Of a stretch of 64,000 nt of DNA, positions 33,315-41,375 are shown one piece after another. The stretch spans positions 62,001 to 126,000 of the forward strand of contig NZ_JADIJR010000004.1 in NCBI RefSeq assembly GCF_017355365.1, given 5' to 3'. Numbering within the stretch: the first letter of the stretch is position 1; every line of letters starts with the position of its first letter. This DNA is from Microbacterium sp. SD291. Its GTDB lineage: Bacteria > Actinomycetota > Actinomycetes > Actinomycetales > Microbacteriaceae. Below the pieces are notes generated by a model. The model did no database searches and had not been told where the DNA came from. It saw only the letters and a program-made list of their open reading frames with translations. Made by a program: the position numbers and the translations under genes.

Positions 33315-34091
33315 ATGAAGATCTTCGTCCTGGTCAAAGAGGTGCCGGACACGTATGGCGATCGCAAGCTGGACCTGGAGACCGGACTGGCGGATCGCGC
33401 GGCCGGTGACGTGGTGCTCGATGAGATCACCGAGCGTGCGCTCGAAGTCGCGCTGAGTCATGCCGACAAGAACGAGGGCACCGAGGTCGTGGCGCTGTCC
33501 ATGGCGCCGGAGGGATCGACCGCGTCGGTGCGGCGGGCTCTGGCGATCGGCGCGGCGTCGGCGGTGCACATCGCCGATGAGCAGCTGGCCGGTGCGGACC
33601 TGACGTTGACCGCCGAGGTGCTGGCCGCGGCGATCCGCAGGGGAGCACCGGATCTGGTGATCACGGGCAATCTGTCGACCGACGGCTCGGGCGGGGTGGT
33701 CCCGGCGATGCTGGCCGAGCATCTCGGGTGGGCGCAGGCGACCGCGCTCACCTCGGTCGAGATCGGCACGGACGGCGTCAGGGGCACCCGGGGTGCGGAT
33801 GCCGGCGCGCAGGAGGTGTCCGCGCCGCTTCCGGCGGTCATCTCGATCACCGAGGCGCTGCCGGATGCGCGGTTCCCGAACTTCAAGGGCATCATGGCGG
33901 CGAAGAAGAAGCCGGTCGAGGTGCTCACGCTCGCGGATCTCGGTGTCTCCGCCGACCCGTCGCTCGCACCGCGGGCGATCATGACCGCGGTGTCGGAGAA
34001 GCCGCCGCGCGCCGCGGGCGTGAAGATCGTCGATGACGGCGACGCGGCGCAGAAGCTGGTGGCCTACCTCGTGCAGAACAGGCTGGTGTGA
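33315..34091 (+). CDS. etfB: Electron transfer flavoprotein beta subunit
   Basis: A 258-residue ETF beta (FixA) protein. [20 protein letters not shown] is the family start, ALEVALSH and the [29 protein letters not shown] stretch are the AMP-site region, and the C-terminal [24 protein letters not shown] is the ETF signature. With EtfA it carries electrons from acyl-CoA dehydrogenases. Good Shine-Dalgarno. The stop overlaps etfA (TGATG). Confidence 0.95.
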   Translation: MKIFVLVKEVPDTYGDRKLDLETGLADRAAGDVVLDEITERALEVALSHADKNEGTEVVALSMAPEGSTASVRRALAIGAASAVHIADEQLAGADLTLTAEVLAAAIRRGAPDLVITGNLSTDGSGGVVPAMLAEHLGWAQATALTSVEIGTDGVRGTRGADAGAQEVSAPLPAVISITEALPDARFPNFKGIMAAKKKPVEVLTLADLGVSADPSLAPRAIMTAVSEKPPRAAGVKIVDDGDAAQKLVAYLVQNRLV

Positions 34092-35065
34092 TGATGGGCT
34101 ACCCGGAGAAATCGATCCTCGTCCTCGTCGACGTCACGCCTTCGGGCGACGCGGCGCCCAGCACGGCCGGCCTGATCGGTGCGGCATCCGCGATCGGTGC
34201 GCCGGTCGCGCTCGTGGTCGGCGGAAGCCAGGCGGCGGTCGATGCGGCCGCGACGGCGGGCGCGCAGGTCGTGCTCACGGCGTCGGGCGATGAAGCGGCG
34301 CTGACCGTGCCGATCGTCGACGCGCTGCAGGCGGCGTTCGAGCGGGTGCGGCCGGATGCGGTGCTGATCTCGAACTCGATCACCGGGCGCGATGTCGCGG
34401 GGCGGTTCGCGGTTCGGACGAAGAACGCCGTGTCGGCGGATGCGGTCGGCGTCTCCCGCGACGACGAGGGCATCGTCGCCCACCATTCGGTCTACGGCGG
34501 CGCATACCTGGTCGATTCGGCGGCGACGTTCGGTGCCCCGGTGATCACGGTGCGCCAGGGCGCGGCGGATGCGCGGGCTGAGGCGGTGACCTCTCCGGTC
34601 GTCGAGGCGCTCGAGCCCACGGCATCCGGTGCCGTGGCGGCGACCGCCGGGACGGTCGCGGCTGTCGAGGCGACGTCGTCGCGCCCCGACCTGCGCGGCG
34701 CGACCAAGGTCGTCTCGGGCGGGCGTGGCCTTGCCTCGAAGGAGAAGTTCGTGCTCGTCGAGGAGCTCGCGGATGCTCTGGGCGCGGCGGTCGGCGCGTC
34801 GCGCGCGGCGGTGGATGCCGGGTACATCCCGCAGTCGCACCAGGTGGGTCAGACCGGCGTGTCCGTGTCGCCGCAGCTGTATGTCGCACTGGGCATCTCG
34901 GGTGCGATCCAGCATCGGGCCGGGATGCAGACGGCGAAGAACATCGTCGCGATCAACAAGGACGGCGAGGCGCCGATCTTCGACGTCGCCGACTTCGGCA
35001 TCGTCGGGGATCTGTTCACGATCGTGCCGCAGGTGATCGCGGCCCTCGAGGCGCGGAAGAAGTAG
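34091..35065 (+). CDS. etfA: Electron transfer flavoprotein alpha subunit
   Basis: A 324-residue ETF alpha (FixB) protein. The C-terminal half carries the FAD site: [69 protein letters not shown]. The N-terminal domain is a Rossmann-like fold. Two adjacent ATGs (34091, 34094) are possible; I take the one overlapping the etfB stop. The cytochrome-like gene starts 2 bp after its stop, which suggests a functional complex. Confidence 0.95.
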   Translation: MMGYPEKSILVLVDVTPSGDAAPSTAGLIGAASAIGAPVALVVGGSQAAVDAAATAGAQVVLTASGDEAALTVPIVDALQAAFERVRPDAVLISNSITGRDVAGRFAVRTKNAVSADAVGVSRDDEGIVAHHSVYGGAYLVDSAATFGAPVITVRQGAADARAEAVTSPVVEALEPTASGAVAATAGTVAAVEATSSRPDLRGATKVVSGGRGLASKEKFVLVEELADALGAAVGASRAAVDAGYIPQSHQVGQTGVSVSPQLYVALGISGAIQHRAGMQTAKNIVAINKDGEAPIFDVADFGIVGDLFTIVPQVIAALEARKK

Positions 35066-35067
35066 GG

Positions 35068-36648
35068 ATGGCGACGCGGATGCTGAGGCGGGGCCTGCCG
35101 CGCACGCCCGGCGGAGAGCCCTGGCCGCCCGCGGATGCGGCAGCCGAGGTCGTCGAGGAGTCCCCGGCCGCGCCTGCGGCTCCGGTCGTCGAGGTCGTCG
35201 TCGAGGAGGGGACAGCTCTGCGCCGAGGCCTCCCGCGCACACCTGGCGGGGAGCCATGGCCGCCCGCGTCTTCACCGGTCGTTGAGCGAGCGAAGCGAGA
35301 CGAGACGTCTCAGGCGTCCGAAGCTCCGGCGGGAGACGAGCGTGTCGTCTCGGTCGCTCCGATCCCTCGCTCAACGACCGAGAGGGCGGTCGCTCCGCTC
35401 CCTCGCTCAACGATCGAGGAGGGCGTCACTTCGACCCCTGGGTCGATGACCGATGCGGGAACTGCCTCGGTCCGGCGCGGCCTGCCCCGCTCGCCGGGCG
35501 GCGAGGCCTGGCCGCCTGCCGGCACGATGCCGTCGATCACAGTTCCTGAGCTCGTGTCCGAGCCCGCTTTCCCGACGACGGAAGCGACCGCAGCGGCAGA
35601 ACCTCCCGTGACTGCCGCGCACTCGACTGCTGTGCCCGCCGCGACCGCTGTCGTCCCGGCATCCGACCTCGGCACGCCGCTGTCCGCGAAGCCGACGGTG
35701 TGGCACGGCACGGCTCCACGCCGTATCGCCGTGGCGGCTCCGGCATCCGCTCGTCCGCGTCCCGTGTGGACGCAGGCGATCGCGGTCCTGTTCGGTGCTG
35801 CGGCGCTGGGCGTCATCGCCGGCGCGGCCGTCGCGTTCGTGCGCGCGCTGCTGAGCCTGCCGTCCCTGCAGGACTTCCTGGCGGCGTTCCCGGGCGAGTA
35901 CGAGCCGGCGATCGCGGTCGAGGCCGGCTTCGCGCCGTGGATCGGGTGGCAGCACTTCTTCAACATGTTCCTGATGGTGCTGATCATCCGCTCCGGGTTG
36001 ACGATCCGGACGGAGAAGCGGCCGACGGCGTTCTGGACCCCGCGCGGCGACCCGAAGGGCAAGGTCAGCCTGACGATCTGGTTCCACCAGTCGCTCGACC
36101 TGCTGTGGCTGATCAACGGCGTGATCTTCATCGTGCTGCTGTTCGTCACCGGGCACTGGGTGCGGATCGTGCCGACGAGCTGGGAGGTCTTCCCGAACGC
36201 GCTCTCGGCCGCCCTGCAGTACGTGTCGTTCGACTGGCCGACCGAGCACGGCTGGGTCAATTACAACAGCCTGCAGCAGCTCGCCTACTTCGCGACCGTG
36301 TTCATCGCCGCCCCCCTGGCAGCGATCACCGGATTCCGGATGTCGGGGATGTGGCCGAAGAACGCCGAGAAGCTGTCGAAGGCCTATCCGATCGAGTGGG
36401 CGCGCGCCGTGCACTTCCCGGTGATGCTCTACTTCGTGCTGTTCATCATCGGACACGTCGCACTGGTGTTCCTGACCGGGTTCCTGCGCAACCTGAACCA
36501 CATGTTCGCCTCGTCGGACGCGGTCACCTGGACAGGTTTCTGGGTGTTCGTCGCAGCCATGGTCGTGATCGCGATCGGCTGGTTCGCCGCCCGCCCGCTC
36601 GTGCTCGCCCCCGTCGCGAAGCTGTTCGGGCAGGTCTCAGGGCGCTGA
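35068..36648 (+). CDS. Cytochrome b561-like membrane protein with tandem RRGLPR motifs
   Basis: A 526-residue protein. Residues 1-230 are a disordered, Pro/Ala/Thr-rich tail with three copies of RRGLPR(T/S)PGGE(P/A)WPPA, near residues 6, 51 and 135, and a 12-residue tandem repeat ([24 protein letters not shown]). From about 230 there are six hydrophobic spans with histidines inside or beside them ([43 protein letters not shown]), fitting a di-haem cytochrome b/b6-like domain. It lies 2 bp after etfA, so it may pass ETF electrons to the quinone pool or a partner; that is inferred. No ETF-quinone oxidoreductase gene is nearby. Repeat D copies are inserted in frame in the tail. Confidence 0.82.
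   Translation: MATRMLRRGLPRTPGGEPWPPADAAAEVVEESPAAPAAPVVEVVVEEGTALRRGLPRTPGGEPWPPASSPVVERAKRDETSQASEAPAGDERVVSVAPIPRSTTERAVAPLPRSTIEEGVTSTPGSMTDAGTASVRRGLPRSPGGEAWPPAGTMPSITVPELVSEPAFPTTEATAAAEPPVTAAHSTAVPAATAVVPASDLGTPLSAKPTVWHGTAPRRIAVAAPASARPRPVWTQAIAVLFGAAALGVIAGAAVAFVRALLSLPSLQDFLAAFPGEYEPAIAVEAGFAPWIGWQHFFNMFLMVLIIRSGLTIRTEKRPTAFWTPRGDPKGKVSLTIWFHQSLDLLWLINGVIFIVLLFVTGHWVRIVPTSWEVFPNALSAALQYVSFDWPTEHGWVNYNSLQQLAYFATVFIAAPLAAITGFRMSGMWPKNAEKLSKAYPIEWARAVHFPVMLYFVLFIIGHVALVFLTGFLRNLNHMFASSDAVTWTGFWVFVAAMVVIAIGWFAARPLVLAPVAKLFGQVSGR
35277..35424. repeat. Family D repeat copies inside the cytochrome-like gene
   Basis: One direct copy (35277-35306, GGTCGTTGAGCGAGCGAAGC...) is followed by two inverted partial copies (35365-35379 and 35401-35414, CCTCGCTCAACGA). 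The latter two are part of a 36-nt tandem duplication (35353-35388, 35389-35424). The reading frame is kept throughout. Confidence 0.65.
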
Positions 36649-36664
36649 GCTCGCTTGCCCCGCG

Positions 36665-36746
36665 CCATAACTCCGGAGAACTGACTAGCCGAGACGCAGA
36701 ATCGGTCGTCATCGAGAAGATGACGACCGATTCTCCGGAGTTATGG
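36665..36746. repeat. Family B palindromic element, copy 2, with strong internal hairpin
   Basis: CCATAACTCCGGAGAA (36665-36680) and TTCTCCGGAGTTATGG (36731-36746) are perfect 16-nt inverted arms. Inside, AGAATCGGTCGTCATC (36698-36713) and GATGACGACCGATTCT (36719-36734) form another perfect 16-bp stem with a 5-nt loop. It fills the gap between two convergent genes and can act as a terminator in both directions; the two stems are mutually exclusive in part. Confidence 0.75.
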
Positions 36747-36754
36747 AGCCGCGC

Positions 36755-37261
36755 TCAGCGCACGAAGCGGACCTCGGTCAGCGTCTCGCCGAGGAACGGC
36801 TCGGTGTGGCTCGCACCGTCGAGAGCGAAGCCGTTGCGCGAGTAGAAGCGGTGTGCGCGGGGGTTGTCGTCAGCGACCCACAGGTAAAGCGGCTCGTCCT
36901 TCTCGACCGCGGCGTCGAACAGCTTCTGGCCGATGCCGGTCGAGTGCCACGCGTCGAGGAGATAGATGAAGTAGAGCTCACGGAACGCCGGAGCGTCCTT
37001 GTCGCGGGCAGGGCCGGAGCCGGCGAAGCCGACGATCTCGCCATCGACGAGGGCGGCGTTCATCTTGAACTCGGGGCCCTGAGCGGCCCAGTGGGTCCAG
37101 AGCTCGGCCATGCGCCGGGGCGAGACCTTCTCCAGCGCGGCCTTGCTGATCAGGTGATCGTAGGTCTCGTGCCAGCACTGCGCGTGCACTCGGCCGAGGG
37201 CTTCCGCGTCCACATCACGGACCGGACGGACGATGACTTCGGGGTGGGCTTCGGCGCTCAT
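36755..37261 (-). CDS. GNAT-family N-acetyltransferase
   Basis: A 168-residue GNAT protein: VIVRPVRDVDAEALGRVHAQCWHETYDHLISKAAL is the N-terminal helix pair, ELYFIYLLDAWHSTGIGQKLFDAAV holds the acetyl-CoA pyrophosphate loop (H-x-x-G-I-G), and LWVADDNPRAHRFYSRNGFALDGA is the usual C-terminal motif. The substrate is unknown. A TAGAGT box lies 6 nt before the ATG (37268-37273, minus strand), so the gene is probably leaderless. Its 3' end meets the family B element. Confidence 0.9.
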   Translation of the reverse strand: MSAEAHPEVIVRPVRDVDAEALGRVHAQCWHETYDHLISKAALEKVSPRRMAELWTHWAAQGPEFKMNAALVDGEIVGFAGSGPARDKDAPAFRELYFIYLLDAWHSTGIGQKLFDAAVEKDEPLYLWVADDNPRAHRFYSRNGFALDGASHTEPFLGETLTEVRFVR

Positions 37262-37364
37262 GCCGCGACTCTACGCGCGGTGTCCGCCAAGAGGAAATCG
37301 AGCGAACACGGCCCATGACACACGCGCGGACGGTGGAGGTTTCGCACAATGATGTTCGCGGTTC

Positions 37365-37952
37365 ATGCGCCGGTGGCTACGATCGATCCTCGTGAACGTG
37401 ATCTGGCGCACCCTCCTCGTGATCCTCCGCGCGCGTCGCCGGGTGCGACGGGGGAAGACACTCGACCCGACGACCGTGGGCATCGTCTCGGTGACGACGC
37501 TGCCGACCGACCTCGACATCCTCCGGCACATGAACAACGGCCGCTACCTGTCGCTGTTCGACCTCGGGCGCTGGGACCAGCTGATCCGCACTGGGCTCTT
37601 CGACGCCATGAAGGAGCGCGGCTGGTACGCGGTCGTCTCCAGCGAGACCATCACCTTCCGCAAGTCCCTCCAGCTCTGGCAGCGGTTCGAGATCCAGTCC
37701 CGTTTCATCGGGCACGACGAGAAGGCGCTGTTCATGGAACACAGGGCTGTGGTCGACGGGGAGGTGTACGCGCGGGCGATCGTCAGGGCGCGGATGCTGC
37801 GGCGCACAGGCGGCACCGTCAGCAACGAAGAGCTGTTCGCCGCCGTCGGCAAGCCGGACGGCGTCCCGGAGATCGACCCGTGGGTGCACGACTGGGCCGC
37901 GGCATCCGCCCTCCCTCCCGTGCGCACGCCCGCGCCGAGCGTGTGGAACTGA
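37365..37952 (+). CDS. Hotdog-fold acyl-CoA thioesterase-like protein
   Basis: A 195-residue protein of the 4HBT_2 thioesterase group (LDILRHMNNGRYLSLFDLGRWDQLIRTGL, then VSSETITFRKSLQLWQRFEIQSRFIGHDEKALFMEHRAVV). The HMNNGRYL segment is the conserved acyl-CoA thioesterase motif. The N-terminus is basic and hydrophobic (MRRWLRSILVNVIWRTLLVILRARRR), which may attach it to the membrane. A GTG nine codons later, 8 nt after TACGAT, is an alternative start. Its substrate is unknown. Confidence 0.8.
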   Translation: MRRWLRSILVNVIWRTLLVILRARRRVRRGKTLDPTTVGIVSVTTLPTDLDILRHMNNGRYLSLFDLGRWDQLIRTGLFDAMKERGWYAVVSSETITFRKSLQLWQRFEIQSRFIGHDEKALFMEHRAVVDGEVYARAIVRARMLRRTGGTVSNEELFAAVGKPDGVPEIDPWVHDWAAASALPPVRTPAPSVWN

Positions 37953-37959
37953 GGTCCCG

Positions 37960-38835
37960 ATGACCCTCGCGGACATCTGGGGAGCAGGCGGGCGGGCGCC
38001 CGGCCGCACTCTGCTCGTCGGCTGCGGCAAGCTCGGCATCGGGCTCGGGCGGCGGCTCGTCGCCGGTGGCTGCGAGGTCGTCGCGATCCGTCGCGACCCC
38101 GACGGCCTTCCGGACGAGTTCGAGGCGATCGGGGCGGATCTGCGGCTGCCGCTCGCGCAGAAGCTGCCTGAGTGCGATTCGGTCGTGATCACGGTCCCGC
38201 CGGACGCCGCCGCGACCGCCCACCATTCGGTCTATGTCGACGTGCTCATCAACCTGGCCGACGCCCTGCCCTCCCGCCCGGGGCGGGTCGTGTTCGTCTC
38301 ATCGACGCGGGTCTTCGAGGGGCGTCCGGGACCGCAGCCGCTGACGGAGAAGGATGCTCCGGCTCCGAGCGGCGCGCGCAGCATCGAGCTGCTCGCGGGG
38401 GAGTCCACAGCCGAGCGGCTCTTCGACGCCTGCATCGTGCGACCGGCCGGCATCTACGGACCAGGACGGGACTCGCTGATCAGGCGGGTCGCCGAGGGGG
38501 CGCCCGTCGACGGTTCGCGCAGGACCAACCGCATCCACGAGACCGACCTCGTCTCCCTGCTCGAGGCGATGCTGCGGGCGGAGAGCCCGCCCACCCTCAT
38601 CCACGCCGTCGATCAGGAGCCGGCACCGCTCGGTGACGTCGTGTCGCACATCGCGTCGCGGCTCGGTGTGGCCCCTCCGCCGCCAGCGGTGTCGGAGTCC
38701 GGCGGCGGGACCGTGCTCGACGGGAGCCTGCTGGCCGGATTCCTCGGCTCCCTCCGGTACCCGACCTATCGCGAGGGCTACGACGGGATGCTCGAGGCGC
38801 GCGCCGCCGCGGACGGCTCGCGCCGACCGGCCTGA
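37960..38835 (+). CDS. NAD-dependent epimerase/dehydratase-like protein
   Basis: A 291-residue atypical SDR. Residues 15-45 form the nucleotide fold (TLLVGCGKLGIGLGRRLVAGGCEVVAIRR), with GCGKLG instead of the usual GxxGxxG, as in the YeeZ/Ycf39-like branch. VVFVSSTRVFEG and VRPAGIYGPGRDSLIRRV follow, and RTNRIHETDLV is the end of the substrate region. The usual YxxxK is not evident. The role is unknown. Starts 8 bp after the thioesterase gene, so the two are probably cotranscribed. Confidence 0.78.
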   Translation: MTLADIWGAGGRAPGRTLLVGCGKLGIGLGRRLVAGGCEVVAIRRDPDGLPDEFEAIGADLRLPLAQKLPECDSVVITVPPDAAATAHHSVYVDVLINLADALPSRPGRVVFVSSTRVFEGRPGPQPLTEKDAPAPSGARSIELLAGESTAERLFDACIVRPAGIYGPGRDSLIRRVAEGAPVDGSRRTNRIHETDLVSLLEAMLRAESPPTLIHAVDQEPAPLGDVVSHIASRLGVAPPPPAVSESGGGTVLDGSLLAGFLGSLRYPTYREGYDGMLEARAAADGSRRPA

Positions 38836-38842
38836 TGCGCGG

Positions 38843-38848
38843 TATCCT
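38843..38848 (+). promoter_or_regulatory. -10 box (TATCCT), leaderless
   Basis: TATCCT is 6 nt before the GTG at 38855; no Shine-Dalgarno is seen. It decides the start of the membrane protein. Confidence 0.45.
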
Positions 38849-38854
38849 CGGGTC

Positions 38855-40327
38855 GTGCTGGCGATCCTGACGACGACGGGCCGGGTGCTGTGGAGGCACT
38901 GGCCGGCGATGCTGGCGTGGTATCTCGCCGGCATCCTCGTGCACTACGCGGTCATCCAGTTCGCCGGCTTCGTCGGCGCCTACACGGCGACCGTCGGCTT
39001 CCTGCTGCTGCCGCTGGCGATCCTCGCGAGGCTCATCAGCCTGGTCGCCATGTTCCTCGTGCTCCGGGACGGCCTGCGCAACCTGCAGGAGGTCGCTCCG
39101 CTTCCGGAGTCGCCGGCCGAGCGCCGTCGGACATTCCTCTCTGCGCTGCTCGCCGGCATCCTCCCGTTCTTCGCCGTGTACTGGGCCCAGAAGCTGCTGC
39201 GCGAGGACGTGATCGCGTACTCGTCGCGGGCGCTCGAGGTCAGGAACGGCATCGTCTGGACGGCCATGGCCGACGGCGAGGGACCGGTGAGCAGTGCCGA
39301 CACCGTGCTGAACCTCCCGTTCAACCTGTGGACGGTCTCGATCATCGTGCTCGCGTTCGCCGGACGCTGGGCGTGGTCGAAGTGGTCGGAGAAGCTCGCG
39401 AGCTGGCTCTCGCCGGTCGCGGTGTACTTCGAGGTCGTCTGGGTCTTCTTCTCCGTCATCCTGATCGGCGATCTCGTCGACACGGTGAAGGCATGGGTCG
39501 ACAGTCGCGTCGCGATGGCCGTCCTCGAGGACATCCGCGAGACGGTCCTGGACGCGGTCGCGCCGCTGCGGTGGCTCTGGGAGGCGATCGGCTGGGTGGT
39601 GTCCGAAGCCGGGCCCGTCCTGATCGCCCCGCTCGCCTGGCTCACCATCGCCGGCGTCGTGTTCGGACAGGCGATCGTCGCGGAGAAGCTCCGCCTCGAG
39701 CTGCGGGTGATCTCCCGGTTCCGCGAGCATGCGAAGGCGATCCCCAACCCGCTGGTGCGCCGGCTCAAGGACCTCGGAGACGAGCTCGGGGCGCGGTTCC
39801 GTCCGATCGGCCGGGCGCTGCTGCTGATGTGGCGGGCCGGCCCGGTGCTCGTCGCCTCCTACGCGCTGCTGTACGCGGCGGTCAAGGCGCTCGAGTCGTA
39901 TCTCCAGCTCGGCATCACCCGTCTGATCGGCCCGCAGGAGTTCGTGCTCTGGGCCATCGCGCTGCCGGTCGTGTCGCTGATCCCGATGCTGCTCATCGAG
40001 CCGCTCCGGATCGCGGTGATCAGCGGGGCCTACGACGCCACGCTCGGGCGCCTGCGCCGGCGGCCGGTGTCGGCGGACGCTCCGCACCAGTCTTCCGAGG
40101 AGCGCGAGATCCGGGCGGTGGCGGATGCCGCAGGCCTGCTGCCGGCTTCCGCGGATGCCGTCGCCGCAGCGATCGTCACGGCCCCCGCCCGCGATGTGGT
40201 CGGTGGTCAGGGCTCGAGCGGGAACCTCAGGAACGAACCGGCGGATTCCTCCCCGGGAGAGCGCACGTCGACCCAGAACGGGCCGTCGGCGTCGTCCGGC
40301 ACGACGAACGGGACGATGAGCTCGTAG
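38855..40327 (+). CDS. Multi-pass membrane protein of unknown function
   Basis: About 490 residues. I do not recognise a family. It has roughly seven or eight hydrophobic spans: MLAWYLAGILVHYAVIQFAGFVGAY, TVGFLLLPLAILARLISLVAMFLV, ALLAGILPFFAVYWAQ, NLWTVSIIVLAFAGRWAW, VAVYFEVVWVFFSVILIGDLV, VLIAPLAWLTIAGVVFGQAIV, VLVASYALLYAAVKALE and FVLWAIALPVVSLIPMLLI. A long amphipathic segment separates them. GTG 38855 is chosen from the leaderless -10. The last about 40 residues (GSSGNLRNEPADSS...) are antisense to the 3' end of the next gene, a 121-bp tail overlap, so the original stop may have been lost. Confidence 0.75.
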   Translation: MLAILTTTGRVLWRHWPAMLAWYLAGILVHYAVIQFAGFVGAYTATVGFLLLPLAILARLISLVAMFLVLRDGLRNLQEVAPLPESPAERRRTFLSALLAGILPFFAVYWAQKLLREDVIAYSSRALEVRNGIVWTAMADGEGPVSSADTVLNLPFNLWTVSIIVLAFAGRWAWSKWSEKLASWLSPVAVYFEVVWVFFSVILIGDLVDTVKAWVDSRVAMAVLEDIRETVLDAVAPLRWLWEAIGWVVSEAGPVLIAPLAWLTIAGVVFGQAIVAEKLRLELRVISRFREHAKAIPNPLVRRLKDLGDELGARFRPIGRALLLMWRAGPVLVASYALLYAAVKALESYLQLGITRLIGPQEFVLWAIALPVVSLIPMLLIEPLRIAVISGAYDATLGRLRRRPVSADAPHQSSEEREIRAVADAAGLLPASADAVAAAIVTAPARDVVGGQGSSGNLRNEPADSSPGERTSTQNGPSASSGTTNGTMSS

Positions 40328-40818
40328 TCCCCGGTGTCGGCGGTCGTGCATCGCTCCGGCTCGTCGGAGTCGTACTCCAGCCCGATCTCGGTGCGGGCCG
40401 ACGACCACTCGCGCCCCGTCGGCTGGTGCACGAGCACGACCTCGCACGACACCCCATCGGGGCCGGCGTCGACCGGGATGGCCGCGGCGATCAGGGCGGA
40501 GCCCGGCGGGACGTCGAGTCCGCTGAGGTCGTCGATCTCGCCGCCGCGGATGGGGCCGAAGGTCGCGCCGACGAAATCCGCCTCGCCCCCCTCCGCCACG
40601 AGGATCGGTTTGTAGGGCCGCGCGCCGTAGCCGTAGTACTCGTGCCATCCCTGCCACCCGATGGCGAGAGCGGTCGCCGGCACGAGGACGGCGAGCGCGA
40701 TCAGCGCGAGGGCGTTGCGCCGCCACCAGGATGCCGGGCGCGCCGGCGGTGCGGGGGTCTGCGGGGTCACCGGGGCAGGACGGGTGAGCGGCGCGACGGG
40801 CGGTTCCGGGATCGTCAT
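40207..40818 (-). CDS. Single-span membrane-anchored protein, unknown
   Basis: A 203-residue protein not recognised. A proline-rich N-terminus (PEPPVAPLTRPAPVTPQTPAPP) precedes one membrane span (NALALIALAVLVPATALAIGW) and an extracytoplasmic domain with two cysteines (VSCEVVL, ERCTTAD). ATG 40818 overlaps the upstream stop (ATGA); a GTG three codons earlier is possible. Third gene of a minus-strand operon of similar proteins. Its 3' end overlaps the plus-strand membrane protein by 121 bp. Confidence 0.7.
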   Translation of the reverse strand: MTIPEPPVAPLTRPAPVTPQTPAPPARPASWWRRNALALIALAVLVPATALAIGWQGWHEYYGYGARPYKPILVAEGGEADFVGATFGPIRGGEIDDLSGLDVPPGSALIAAAIPVDAGPDGVSCEVVLVHQPTGREWSSARTEIGLEYDSDEPERCTTADTGDYELIVPFVVPDDADGPFWVDVRSPGEESAGSFLRFPLEP

Positions 40819-41375
40819 CGTGCCCACCGGGTTTCGTCCAGAGGCACCTCGGACTCGACGCTCAGCTCGTCGAGGTCGACGGAAAGCTCGATCATGCCGT
40901 CGAGGACCACGTCGCGGGTGAGCCCCAGGTGGAGGGTGGCGGTGCCGCTCAGCGCGTCGTCCGGCAGTTCGAACGCGAGGCTGCCGGACCTGGCCACCCC
41001 GGTGAAGAGCCTGGTCCGGTAGAAGGTCGTCCCGCGGTCGGTCGCGATGAACTCACGGTCGTCGATCGTCAGCGTCGCCAGCCCGAGGACGGTCGCCACC
41101 TGCGTCTGGTCCGTGGCCGCTTCGAGATCGACCACGAGCCAGGTTCCCTCGGCCGACCAGCCGTCCGCGTCCTCCACGCGCCGTGCCGCATGGACGTCGG
41201 TGATCGTGACCGTGAGGTTGCGCGCCGATGCGGTCTCGCCGATCGCCGCCGCCGTCGGGAACGGAGCCTGCGCGGAGCCCTCTGGGAGCGTGACCTCGAC
41301 GAGCGCCCAGGCGCCGGCGAGCAGCACGGTCGTGAGCAGCCAGGGCGCGACCTTCCTCTTCAGCGCCGTGCTCAC
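40815..41375 (-). CDS. Membrane-anchored beta-domain protein, unknown
   Basis: A 186-residue protein with an N-terminal anchor (VAPWLLTTVLLAGAWALVEVTL) and an extracytoplasmic domain (ASARNLTVTITDVHAARRVEDADGWSAEGTWLVVDLEAATD...) that resembles DUF4352-type immunoglobulin-like domains by its GTWLVVDLE strand. Function unknown. Overlaps both neighbours by 4 bp, so the three genes are one operon. Confidence 0.7.
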   Translation of the reverse strand: MSTALKRKVAPWLLTTVLLAGAWALVEVTLPEGSAQAPFPTAAAIGETASARNLTVTITDVHAARRVEDADGWSAEGTWLVVDLEAATDQTQVATVLGLATLTIDDREFIATDRGTTFYRTRLFTGVARSGSLAFELPDDALSGTATLHLGLTRDVVLDGMIELSVDLDELSVESEVPLDETRWAR

